Shown here piece after piece: positions 14,483-23,695 of a stretch of DNA of 29,817 nucleotides. The DNA is taken from positions 1 to 29,817 of IMG/VR virus record IMGVR_UViG_3300013138_000032, one strand, 5' to 3'. The stretch is from a virus. The notes under the pieces were generated by a model. It was not told the DNA's origin and did no database searches. It saw only the letters and a list, made by a program, of their open reading frames with translations. Within the stretch, counting starts at the first letter, position 1, and every line of letters starts with the position of its first letter. The position numbers and the translations under genes were made by a program.

Positions 14483-16137
14483 TGGCAAATCCACTAAGAA
14501 TTAGAATAAATAATGTAAATGGAAGTTATGAACATTGGGTACAGGTCGATAATCAAAATGGTTATTGGGCTAGTACATTATATGAATCGACTGTTCCAAT
14601 TTCAGAAGTTATTAAGAATCGTTCAAGTATTGATGCATTTGGAAATATAAGATTATTTGAAGAATATGATAATGAACCACAAACAATAAATCTTCAAATA
14701 AAAACATATAATGTAAATGATCAAAATAAATATCTTGATACAGTTATCATTGAATTAATTGATACTGAAGCAACAAGTTCAGGATCGGATCCAACAACTT
14801 GTCAATATTTTCCAATAGTAGGAAATATTTATTATGTTAATGATCCTTCGTTAAATAGTGAAACTGGAATTCAAACGATCGTTGATAATGGATTTGTATT
14901 ATCGGTTACTGCAAGTAATCCATGTGGATCATCATTAATGAATTACTTCTGGCTTGAAAATGGAAAAAAGATCAATTTAGAAAGTCTTAATCCTGTTCAA
15001 ATTACATATGATTTAAATGAAATTGAGCAAAGCAAAGAAGAAAAAACAATTTTATGTAAAGTAGAAAATTTAGCAGGATCTAGTATTTCCAATCAGTTAA
15101 ATATAACAGTTCATAATCCATATATTTCAAAATATTTTAATAAGAATTTGATAAAAAATGGAGATGCAAGCGAGGGAATGGGTAAATGGATTGTGGCGAA
15201 AGGAACTCCTAAAACATATCCAGGTTGGAATAATTTTAATAACACTGGATTTTTTAGTGCCGGAAATATACCAGAGTTACAAATTTATGATCCAAAATTC
15301 CCCGATAATTTACAGATGAGATATTTTACTGGTGGAGAAGGAACTCCAGATAATGCCGAAACTATCATGTATCAAATTATTGATATTTCAGATATTTCTG
15401 ATTTAGTTGATAAAAAAGTAGTAGGGGTTGAAAATGGCATTTATGCAAACATGTTTGGTATTTTTGGAAAGAGAGGAACAAGCAGTAGATTAAATTCATC
15501 TTTTTTACATTTTGAGTTTACTCCATCGGGTCCTGGATATATTCTACCTGGAATTCATAATGAAACGGGTCATTATTTTCCGCTTGCATTTTATTATTAT
15601 GATCAAAATGGTGATCCATATTATACATCATGTAGAGTAAATTATTATATTGGAGATAAATCTAAAATGAAAATATCGTTTTTAGATGAAGCCGAAAATG
15701 AGATAGATTTTAATGATTCAATATTAAGAACAAATAATTTTATAGGGTTGGCCGAAAAAATTTGGCTTAGAAGGACAGAACAAATAGTACCCATCGGAAC
15801 AAGAAAAATAAAAATTGAAGTAAAATTTCAAAAAGATTTTGGTGTTTCATTACCAACTAGTTTTGGTACAAATTTATATAGCCTGGGATTTACAACTAAT
15901 GAAGTAAATATACTATTAAAACCAGGTTCTTTATTTAATGTAAGACATTGGGAAGAAAAACCAGGAGTTTTTAATTTTTTTAATGATCATCTTTCGATGG
16001 CAACGTTTTTAAATTTAGAACTTGGGATAGTTGGTAAAATACATCCACATATATCTATTCCGTTGAGCCAACAAACGAATGGAATTTTTTATAATGAAAT
16101 TTTTAATAGACCACAAACAACTGTAAACTTAAGCTAA
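14482..16137 (+). CDS. Tail/baseplate protein with Ig-like domain
   Basis: The product is 551 aa. Residues about 1-95 are strand-rich and unassigned. Residues about 110-215 form an Ig/PKD-like domain (YFWLENGKKI ... KTILCKVENLAGSSISN), with the Trp and Cys spacing of Ig folds. From about 225 a motif NLIKNGDASEGMGKWIV begins what looks like a galactose-binding or F-box-associated-type beta sandwich. The remainder is mixed beta sequence ending in a short C-terminal helix. The domain set fits an exposed receptor-facing tail protein. The start overlaps the previous stop by 1 nt (TAATG), as does its own end with the next gene. Confidence 0.6.
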   Translation: MANPLRIRINNVNGSYEHWVQVDNQNGYWASTLYESTVPISEVIKNRSSIDAFGNIRLFEEYDNEPQTINLQIKTYNVNDQNKYLDTVIIELIDTEATSSGSDPTTCQYFPIVGNIYYVNDPSLNSETGIQTIVDNGFVLSVTASNPCGSSLMNYFWLENGKKINLESLNPVQITYDLNEIEQSKEEKTILCKVENLAGSSISNQLNITVHNPYISKYFNKNLIKNGDASEGMGKWIVAKGTPKTYPGWNNFNNTGFFSAGNIPELQIYDPKFPDNLQMRYFTGGEGTPDNAETIMYQIIDISDISDLVDKKVVGVENGIYANMFGIFGKRGTSSRLNSSFLHFEFTPSGPGYILPGIHNETGHYFPLAFYYYDQNGDPYYTSCRVNYYIGDKSKMKISFLDEAENEIDFNDSILRTNNFIGLAEKIWLRRTEQIVPIGTRKIKIEVKFQKDFGVSLPTSFGTNLYSLGFTTNEVNILLKPGSLFNVRHWEEKPGVFNFFNDHLSMATFLNLELGIVGKIHPHISIPLSQQTNGIFYNEIFNRPQTTVNLS

Positions 16138-19100
16138 TGGGCGAAATAAATACTAATATACCACCAACACCAACATCGGGGACAGGAACTTCATCCGTTG
16201 GAAATGTGTATATTGGAATTCCCCAACCAGAAAAAATTAGAATTTATTTTAGTAATCCATTTTTTAATGGATTTAAAGATAATATTGAATCATTAGTTGA
16301 TAATATTACACTTAATATATATGTATTTGATTTAAATGAAAATTATCTTCTGACATTGGAAGATATTTCTCCATCTCTTTGGTGGACAATTAATAATGAA
16401 TATATTGAAATAGATTTATATAATACTCTTCAATATAATGGGATTTTAAATGGAAGTTATAAAATAATATATCAGTTATTCAATAATCTGCTTGGTGATA
16501 TCAATAGAAAAATGTTTATTTCGGATATCTCTAATAGCAGAACGGAAATAAGAATTAAACAAACCGAAGATATTTCTGATGAAGAAGTTATTCATTTTTC
16601 ATCGTTACCAAAAATAGATCAAAATAATAATGCCCTCGAATTTAATGCAAAAATTAATGAATCTGATTATAGAATAATTAATATCAGAAATGAATATAAA
16701 GAAGATAGAGATCCTAAATATAGTTTTATCTTTAAATTATTAGATCCATTAGCAGATGATATAAATATTGGTGATTTTGTTCATGTTACTTTGCCATTAA
16801 CTCAAGAGTTTACAAAAAAGATATCAGTTTATCCGATTAATATTGAACAAACTGCTACTCTTTTAAAGACTCCCAATTTTAATATAAAAATCAATGATAA
16901 GTCAAATGAACAATCATCTTTTAAAAATTGGAATCAACTTATTTCTGAAAATGAATCAACATCAAATAAAATATTAAGTAAGTATTTTTCAACGTCTTCA
17001 AAAGGAATTCCATTAAATGTTGATTTTAAGGATTTTAATAATTTTGTGTTTTACAGTTCTGCAACAAAAAGACTTGAAGCATTTAAGTATAAATTAACGA
17101 AGATTGAACAATTAGATGGATCGATCGCTTCAATGTATAATGCAATTACCCCAGCTTCTTCTTCATTAACAGGATCAACTGCATTTGTTAAAAATATAAA
17201 TAAGTTTAAAGATAAAAAACTCGAGATATTAAAATCATTTGATTTATATGAAAATTATCTTTTTTATGAATCGAGTTCATATGAATCAAGTTCATTTGGT
17301 GAATATTATTCTTCTTCGTGGCCAAAATATATTATTTCGAGTAGCATTTATTCACCATATTCTGTAACATCTTCTGTTGCTACTTTATGGTATGATGGTG
17401 TTTATTCATCTGCTTCATTATTTGATCGAACTAATTCAAATAAACTTACAAATTTAATTCCATTTCATATTCAAGATGATCCACTTAATTCAGATTATAT
17501 AACTTTTGTTGAATTTGTATCACATCAATTTGATGAAATTTGGATTTATGCAAATCATCATGAAAACTTTTTAAAAAATAGAGATGAATCATTATATGTT
17601 GGATTGGCAAAAGATTTAATTTATTCCGAATTAAGATCATATGGATGGGATGGAATCAATGAACATCAATTCGAAGATTTATGGTATTATTCTTTAGGAA
17701 CAGATGAAGCTGGAAATAGTTATTCTACTGGGTCCTGGACAGCTAATGAGCAATTTATTTCTGCGTCAAATTTACCTATTCCAAGAGGAGATATCAGTAA
17801 AGAATTTTGGAAAAGAATATTAAATAATCTTCCATATTTACGTAAAACACAAGGCACAAAAGAAGGAATTAGATCTTTAATAAATTGTTATGGTATTCCT
17901 CCAACTATTTTACGAATAAAAGAATATGGTGGACCTAATAAACCTGGGATTGCATCGTATTCTCAATTTGATAAATTTACATATGCTTTAGATTTTGATC
18001 AAGATAATGAATCATATGTCGATGTAGCAAAAAATTCATTAGTGTGTTCTGGCTTATCACCTAATATATTTGAATTCAGATTCAAAACAATAAATGCAAA
18101 TAATTATCTTAGTGGAATTCCAACTTCATTAAAAAGACAAGTTTTATTTAAAAAATCAGATAATAATATCATTATTAATTTAGTTCATACAAATGGTGTT
18201 TTTGGGAATTTAAATATAATTTTAAGTGGATGTACAACAAGTACATGTACATTAGGTGAAGGTCCATTTTTCAATGGTGAGTGGTGGTCATTCATGTTTA
18301 GACATAATGAAAGCAATGATAATAATTTGCTTGAGCATACTTTTGATGTTTATGTTAAAATGGCACGTTGGTATGATATTTCTCATGCATATTCAAGTAG
18401 TTTTACATTAGATGGTACAGATCCAAGTAGCTCCGCATTTGTAACACTTGGGCTTTTATTTGAAAATGCTCAATGGTATTTGGGTGGAGGACCCAGAGTT
18501 GGAAGTAATTATCCATTTCATGGGCAAATGCAAGGATTAAAATATTGGGGAACAACAATAACTGAAAATACTTTTAATAATCATGTAACAGCTCCGGCTA
18601 CTATAAATGGAGATACTTATACCGATTCATTTAATTATCTTGGTTTATATTTTCCTCTTGGAATTGATTTAAAAACAGCTAATCATTATGTAACCCAATC
18701 GATTTATTCAAAACATCCTAATTTTAATATAACTACATTTGATTCATATGGAGAGTTAACTGGAAGTATGGTTAATTTTCCTGATGAAAATAATTATGTG
18801 CCTGTTTATGATTATTATTCAATGACATTTCCAGATGTTAGTGGCAATAGATTAATTTCAAATAAAATTAGGATTGAAGAAAACATTATAACAGGAAGTT
18901 TAAGTCCATATAAACGATCTGAAGTTTCTTCATTTGATATATATCCAAGTGATAATCCAAAATTTGGAGTTTATTTTTCAACAACGAATGAAACAAATGA
19001 TGATATAGCCGAACAGTTTGATGGATTAAATATTGATGATTATCTTGGCGATTGGAATAACTTCTTTAGCGGATCATACCCAGGATTACATGTTATTCGA

Positions 19101-19751
19101 AATCATTATTTTCAGAAGTTTAATAATTCATATGGAGTATATGATTATATTAGATTGATGAAATTTTATAATAATAGTCTTTTCAATCATATAAAAGAAA
19201 CGACTCCGGCAAGAGCAAAAAAACTAGTTGGCTATGTAGTTGAACCACATATATTGAATAGATCAAAAGTTTCATTTGCTTCGAGCGAACCAGTTTTTAC
19301 TTCATTGGCAATGTCTGCTTCAATTGCTCAAACTATTTTTATGATAACTGGCAGTACTCCAACAATAGTGTCTGGATCTATGCAAATGATATATTCTATT
19401 TCTGGTGAAATGAATAATACTGGATCAAGGAATGGTGGAGCAATAACTGGTTCATTAAATATTAATTTCGAACAAACTCCATTAAATAATGATAGTATTA
19501 ATTTTCTTTTGGCTGCATCACAAAGATCAAATGATTATTCATATGGAATGAGAGAAGCATTTTTTGATGGATGTAAACTAACCGCACCCGCTATAAATAC
19601 TCCTTCATTGCAAACACCGGATGGCGGACCTGTTATTACAATAAATCAATCAAACTCAAATACTTTACAGATAACACAAACTACTGCTGGAACAAATTTA
19701 AAAATAGTAAATAATCCGGTGATTCCTTCATCTATAAATGAAGATAAATAA
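16137..19751 (+). CDS. Giant baseplate protein, gp7-like, with LamG domain
   Basis: The product is 1204 aa, the largest complete gene here. The N-terminal half is beta-rich. Residues about 480-610 contain a block seen in large baseplate proteins of T4-like phages: EFWKRILNNLPYLRKTQGTK, then IRSLINCYGIPPTILRIKEY and GG. Residues about 616-834 are a LamG/concanavalin-like sandwich (LDFDQDNESYVDV, GEWWSFMFRHN, WYLGGG, then a LKYWGT loop). The C-terminal 350 residues look structural, ending in a Thr/Asn/Ser-rich tail. Position directly after gp6-type genes parallels T4 gp7 (1032 aa), the outer wedge bridge, but I see no proof of orthology. The gene has no SD. Confidence 0.7.
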   Translation: MGEINTNIPPTPTSGTGTSSVGNVYIGIPQPEKIRIYFSNPFFNGFKDNIESLVDNITLNIYVFDLNENYLLTLEDISPSLWWTINNEYIEIDLYNTLQYNGILNGSYKIIYQLFNNLLGDINRKMFISDISNSRTEIRIKQTEDISDEEVIHFSSLPKIDQNNNALEFNAKINESDYRIINIRNEYKEDRDPKYSFIFKLLDPLADDINIGDFVHVTLPLTQEFTKKISVYPINIEQTATLLKTPNFNIKINDKSNEQSSFKNWNQLISENESTSNKILSKYFSTSSKGIPLNVDFKDFNNFVFYSSATKRLEAFKYKLTKIEQLDGSIASMYNAITPASSSLTGSTAFVKNINKFKDKKLEILKSFDLYENYLFYESSSYESSSFGEYYSSSWPKYIISSSIYSPYSVTSSVATLWYDGVYSSASLFDRTNSNKLTNLIPFHIQDDPLNSDYITFVEFVSHQFDEIWIYANHHENFLKNRDESLYVGLAKDLIYSELRSYGWDGINEHQFEDLWYYSLGTDEAGNSYSTGSWTANEQFISASNLPIPRGDISKEFWKRILNNLPYLRKTQGTKEGIRSLINCYGIPPTILRIKEYGGPNKPGIASYSQFDKFTYALDFDQDNESYVDVAKNSLVCSGLSPNIFEFRFKTINANNYLSGIPTSLKRQVLFKKSDNNIIINLVHTNGVFGNLNIILSGCTTSTCTLGEGPFFNGEWWSFMFRHNESNDNNLLEHTFDVYVKMARWYDISHAYSSSFTLDGTDPSSSAFVTLGLLFENAQWYLGGGPRVGSNYPFHGQMQGLKYWGTTITENTFNNHVTAPATINGDTYTDSFNYLGLYFPLGIDLKTANHYVTQSIYSKHPNFNITTFDSYGELTGSMVNFPDENNYVPVYDYYSMTFPDVSGNRLISNKIRIEENIITGSLSPYKRSEVSSFDIYPSDNPKFGVYFSTTNETNDDIAEQFDGLNIDDYLGDWNNFFSGSYPGLHVIRNHYFQKFNNSYGVYDYIRLMKFYNNSLFNHIKETTPARAKKLVGYVVEPHILNRSKVSFASSEPVFTSLAMSASIAQTIFMITGSTPTIVSGSMQMIYSISGEMNNTGSRNGGAITGSLNINFEQTPLNNDSINFLLAASQRSNDYSYGMREAFFDGCKLTAPAINTPSLQTPDGGPVITINQSNSNTLQITQTTAGTNLKIVNNPVIPSSINEDK

Positions 19752-19782
19752 AAAATTCAATATAAGAATTAAAAAAAAATTA

Positions 19783-19797
19783 TTTTGAGATATTTAT
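19783..19797 (+). promoter_or_regulatory. Candidate late promoter, copy 2
   Basis: An exact copy of the 15-mer at 9995-10009 (TTTTGAGATATTTAT), 51 nt upstream of the GTG start at 19848. Downstream, AAAGGAG at 19833-19839 is a strong SD. It would start the block of abundant virion genes at 19848-23683. Confidence 0.45.
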
Positions 19798-19847
19798 TTA
19801 AAAAATGTTAAAGAACAAAATTACAAAAATTTAAAGGAGATAAGATC

Positions 19848-20477
19848 GTGGGATATTTAAATAATCAGATTATAGAAATCGATGCTATTTTAACCAAAAA
19901 AGGTAGAGAGCTTTTAGCAACTGGAGTTAATAACTTTGATATAACTCAATTTGCATTGGCAGATGATGAAATTGATTATACACTTTGGAATCCAAATCAC
20001 ACTTTGGGTGCATCTTATTATGGAGAAGCAATCGAAGCATTACCAATATTAGAATCAAGTTCAGATGAAACGATCGCAATGAAATATTTTCTTGTTTCAC
20101 TTCCAACTCAAACAACAACTACTCCATATATAACTGTTGCGATGAGTTCTGTTCTTTTACAATATGGTGAATCTGTTACCATTACGCCAACAACTCATCC
20201 AACTCAAACAGAAGAATATAGAGCAGTTTTAAGTAATAATACATATTTTGATTTAGTAGCAATCGCAGGTAGTCAGACAGCAACTGGAAGAACAACATCA
20301 ATAGGAGTTTCAGTTACTGTAACAGGAACTCAATTTAAATTAATAGGAAAAAATACAACAAATAGTACAAAAACATGTAATGTAACAATTACAGGATTAA
20401 ATACAGGAGCTTCAACATCAGTAACTGGTACTGCTGCAGCCTATCAAGTATCAGTTCCAACCGGAGGTTTAGATTAA
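19848..20477 (+). CDS. Virion structural protein with Ig-like C terminus
   Basis: The 209-aa product starts with GTG, chosen because AAAGGAG lies 8 nt upstream and the sequence MGYLNNQIIEIDAILTKKGR begins there. Residues 1-90 contain a block FALADDEIDYTLWNPNH followed by YYGEAIEALPILE. I associate this pattern with small structural proteins of Bacteroidota and marine T4-like phages. Residues 100-205 are a Thr/Ser-rich beta domain of the BIG/Ig-like type (VTVTGTQFKLIGKN, CNVTITGLNTGASTSVTGT). Strong SD and promoter-like motif argue for a high copy number in the particle. Exact location is unknown. Confidence 0.65.
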   Translation: MGYLNNQIIEIDAILTKKGRELLATGVNNFDITQFALADDEIDYTLWNPNHTLGASYYGEAIEALPILESSSDETIAMKYFLVSLPTQTTTTPYITVAMSSVLLQYGESVTITPTTHPTQTEEYRAVLSNNTYFDLVAIAGSQTATGRTTSIGVSVTVTGTQFKLIGKNTTNSTKTCNVTITGLNTGASTSVTGTAAAYQVSVPTGGLD

Positions 20478-20498
20478 AAAATTAAAGGAGATAAATAA

Positions 20499-21590
20499 AT
20501 GGCAACATCAGCTAGTTCAGGAACCGGAGTAGGGATAACAACATCAATAACAACATCGGGTGGTGCACCACCAAGTTCAACTGGGACTTCAACAAATGTT
20601 TATACTGTTTTTAATGAAGAAGATATTATTCGAGCGAATAATGCAATTGTAACAGAAAACGTTTGGAGTTCTGGTATTGGAGGAACATTATCAACTTTTT
20701 ATACCTCTTCAACACAAGTCACGGCAAGTGGTGATTATTACTATGATATATATCAAACAGAAGCTACAGAATCAAATGCTGCGGTTCAATTCTCAATAGC
20801 ATATGGGAATTATAATGGTAGTGGTTCATATGAAAAGTTTCCAAATATGGGAGTAAATGGATATACACCAAGTAAAGCAGTTTATTCTCAATATAAAAAT
20901 ATAATTCTTGCAAAAGGAACTTCTCAATTTACTTTATATAGTGGAGCAAATATTAATCAATTTATAGCTGTTAACTTCAAAAGATCAAGATTAAAAGACA
21001 AAGTAGATCCGGGTAATTGGGAATTAACTTTAAGTGATGGAGCAACTGTTACTCATTTAATTGATAGTAATACAGGAACTAATGAGTCAACTGTTGCTGA
21101 TTCATATGATATTGTAAGTGGTAGCATTGAGAATGGAATATATAGTAGTAGTGCTCCTAAATATTACGGAAAGATCTATCCAAAACATGGAGTTTTAATT
21201 ATAGATGGTGATATGTTAAAAAATTCAGCATCAATTGATGTGACACAATCTACTTTACCAGATGTGACTCCTAATAATAATACAACAATGTATAATGCAA
21301 TTGTTGCTGGAGGATCATTTCAAGTCAGAAACAAACAAACAGTTTCATCGACATATTATTTTATAAGAGTTAAAAATGGTAAATATAATTATAGTACTAA
21401 TCCATCTTATACAACTGGATCGACTGGAGTATTAAGATTTCAAGAATGGGTAACTGATCCAGTTACGTATATAACTACTGTTGGATTATTTGATAATGCT
21501 AAAAATTTACTTGCTGTCGCTAAAATAAGCCAACCAATCAAAAAAACTAAGAGCGATGAGGCATTAATCAAGGTGAAGTTGAATTACTAA
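20499..21590 (+). CDS. Abundant virion structural protein, paralogue of 22109
   Basis: The 363-aa product starts after AAAGGAG (20484-20490). After a Ser/Thr/Gly-rich flexible lead (1-30) it is beta-rich. Landmarks are NFKRSRLKDKVDPGNWELTL, YYGKIYPKHGVLIIDGD (about 222-238) and the C-terminal ITTVGLFDNAKNLLAVAKIS. The same landmarks recur in the 22109 product in the same order, so the two are divergent paralogues. It is found as an unnamed structural protein in T4-like phages as far as I recall. I considered tail sheath but saw none of its motifs. Role uncertain: baseplate, tail or fibre. Confidence 0.65.
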   Translation: MATSASSGTGVGITTSITTSGGAPPSSTGTSTNVYTVFNEEDIIRANNAIVTENVWSSGIGGTLSTFYTSSTQVTASGDYYYDIYQTEATESNAAVQFSIAYGNYNGSGSYEKFPNMGVNGYTPSKAVYSQYKNIILAKGTSQFTLYSGANINQFIAVNFKRSRLKDKVDPGNWELTLSDGATVTHLIDSNTGTNESTVADSYDIVSGSIENGIYSSSAPKYYGKIYPKHGVLIIDGDMLKNSASIDVTQSTLPDVTPNNNTTMYNAIVAGGSFQVRNKQTVSSTYYFIRVKNGKYNYSTNPSYTTGSTGVLRFQEWVTDPVTYITTVGLFDNAKNLLAVAKISQPIKKTKSDEALIKVKLNY

Positions 21591-21626
21591 AAATATTTTT
21601 GTAACAAAAAAAAGGAGAAATTAAAA

Positions 21627-22031
21627 ATGATAACTTTTGATCAAGGTATTACCCCAGATGCACAAACTGGAGTCATTCAAGAAACAGAAAGACCGTACAC
21701 ATCTTATCTTGCTATCGTAACACAAACTGCAGAAGCAGCCCCATCAGCTGTAGTTGCAGAATCTGGTAGTTTAGGCACATTAACATGGGCTAGAACAGCA
21801 ACTGGAAGTTTTTCAATAACAGCAGTTGAACCAGTATTTATTACAAATAAAACATATTGTACAGTTGGTCGATTATTAGGTGGTGTTGAGAGTGGAAGCT
21901 TTGCTGAAATTTATCCATCATCAACGACTGTTATTGTTCTTAATACTTATATTGCAGAATCGGGAAGCTATTCAGCTGCAAAGACAGATGCACTTTTATC
22001 ATCAACTCCAGTTGAAATAAAAGTTTATTAA
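21627..22031 (+). CDS. Small beta-rich virion protein
   Basis: The 134-aa product follows a strong SD (AAAGGAG, 21611-21617). It is Ala/Ser/Thr-rich and almost free of Lys, unlike neighbouring proteins, with clean alternating strands (GTLTWARTATGSFSITAVEP, YCTVGRLLGG). Such composition fits a small, abundant decoration or collar-like protein. It sits between the two paralogous structural genes. Family not recognised. Confidence 0.6.
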   Translation: MITFDQGITPDAQTGVIQETERPYTSYLAIVTQTAEAAPSAVVAESGSLGTLTWARTATGSFSITAVEPVFITNKTYCTVGRLLGGVESGSFAEIYPSSTTVIVLNTYIAESGSYSAAKTDALLSSTPVEIKVY

Positions 22032-22108
22032 TTTCTAAAATAGTATGAATTGTTTCATTAATTGGATTGATAAAATCTCATTGGTGAATTCCGAAAAAAT
22101 GAAAAAAT

Positions 22109-23683
22109 ATGTCTTTCATATATAAAAAATTAGAACCAAATGCCATTAGTATTACACCATTTCCTGTTTATAAAACATTAACAGCAATTAGTGGAAGTAA
22201 TACTAATGATATTGAATTATTTAGAGGTTATTATTATGGAGGGCAGAAACAAATAAATTCTGATTCGTGGCCAATTACAGAAAATAATGAATATCAATAT
22301 TTAGTTTTTGATTCTATTAAGCATTTATATTATAATCTTTATGATAAAAATCAACCAGATTTAACAATTAATAGAGACAAAAAAGAAATTTTTAATGAAT
22401 GTTTTTTATTTTCAATTCCTCGTAATTCATTTGGTGAGGGTATAAGAAAAAGGATGGTTTCTATAGCGATTCAAGTTTCCGAATCTATTCATAATATTAT
22501 TGATGATTCATATGGAAATTTAATTGATGCTACTGTTTCAAGTTCTCTTTCATATAAAATAGAAACTTATCAAACTGCTAGTGTTGGTAGGTGGAATTTT
22601 TCTGATGGATATGAATTTAAAAAAGGGACTGGACTCAATCAAATTTCAAATAAATATATCTATGATAGATCATTAAATGGAAATCATGCTAAACTAACAA
22701 ATATTCAGATTTTATCTGAATCATATAGTCAAACTGCATATTTTTATAATTCGGGAAGCAATATAACAATTGATCATAATGATATTTTTAATTTCAAAAG
22801 GAATGAAGATTTTTATATCTCATGTTTATTAAAAATTCCAACAACATCTAGTTTTACTGGTTCGATAGATTTTGAAACAATTATTTCAAAAAATGATGGA
22901 TCATTTAAATTTCCATATAACATCCAAATGTTAAAATCGGGTGGAGATAATGGAAAGATTCAATTTGATAGAAACGATGGAAATGATCATTCTATTGTTA
23001 CATCAAGTGTTTCATTAAATGATGGTAATTATCATCATATTATTTGCCAAAAAACGGGATCTTTACTCGAGCTTTATATAGATGGTACATTAAATAATTC
23101 TGGTTCTGATTTTTCTTCTCGTGACACTCATAATTCAAGATCACTTTATATTGGTATGCTTGGGAATCATACTCATCATCTCCATGCAAATATAAAGGAA
23201 GTTGAAATAAAGGAAACTGCCTTATCATCTACAATGATAAATGAGATATCACAAAATATATTATCACAGTCATTTAATTATTATGTTGGAAATATATTTT
23301 ATCCAGAAGGGATAGCTGTTATAACAAGTGATAATCAATTTTATAGAGATTTCTTTTCATATATTGATTTAGACTCAGCTATTTATCCAGTAAGTTGGAG
23401 CTTTAATGGATATGGCACTAATAAAATTTATGAATATGAATTTTTATGTACAACTGAACCAGGGGATTATAATTATTCATGGAATGATAGTTTATTTAAA
23501 GAATCCAGAAGAAATATAAAAACATATAAAGATTTTGCAACTAGCTCATTATTCACTCCTTATGTTACTAAAGTTGGATTATATAATGATAAATATGAAC
23601 TCCTTGCGATTGGTAAAATTTCAAAACCAATTCCAAGGCTAAAAAATATGGAAATGACGTACATCGTTCGATTTGATATTTAA
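22109..23683 (+). CDS. Virion structural protein with inserted LamG domain
   Basis: The product is 524 aa. The N-terminal part (1-160) includes NECFLFSIPRNSFGEGIRKR followed by HNIIDDSYGNLID. Residues about 165-380 are a LamG/concanavalin fold (IYDRSLNGNHAKL, DFYISCLLKIP, NYHHIICQKTGSLLELYIDG, RSLYIGMLGN). The C-terminal part (380-524) has YYVGNIFYPEGIAVITSDNQ and YVTKVGLYNDKYELLAIGKI. Flanking parts match the 20499 product, so the LamG domain appears inserted. LamG domains bind glycans, which suggests surface recognition. There is no SD. A short ATG-led frame (22099-22125) overlaps the start. Confidence 0.65.
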   Translation: MSFIYKKLEPNAISITPFPVYKTLTAISGSNTNDIELFRGYYYGGQKQINSDSWPITENNEYQYLVFDSIKHLYYNLYDKNQPDLTINRDKKEIFNECFLFSIPRNSFGEGIRKRMVSIAIQVSESIHNIIDDSYGNLIDATVSSSLSYKIETYQTASVGRWNFSDGYEFKKGTGLNQISNKYIYDRSLNGNHAKLTNIQILSESYSQTAYFYNSGSNITIDHNDIFNFKRNEDFYISCLLKIPTTSSFTGSIDFETIISKNDGSFKFPYNIQMLKSGGDNGKIQFDRNDGNDHSIVTSSVSLNDGNYHHIICQKTGSLLELYIDGTLNNSGSDFSSRDTHNSRSLYIGMLGNHTHHLHANIKEVEIKETALSSTMINEISQNILSQSFNYYVGNIFYPEGIAVITSDNQFYRDFFSYIDLDSAIYPVSWSFNGYGTNKIYEYEFLCTTEPGDYNYSWNDSLFKESRRNIKTYKDFATSSLFTPYVTKVGLYNDKYELLAIGKISKPIPRLKNMEMTYIVRFDI

Positions 23684-23695
23684 TGAATTTATGAA

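Noticed and set aside
20499-21590. Tail sheath protein
   Set aside because: The strong SD suggested an abundant tail protein, but sheath motifs are missing and the C-terminal half matches its paralogue at 22109.
22099-22125. ATG-led 8-codon frame before the 22109 gene
   Set aside because: Too short to call, no RBS, and likely chance; mentioned only in the gene entry.
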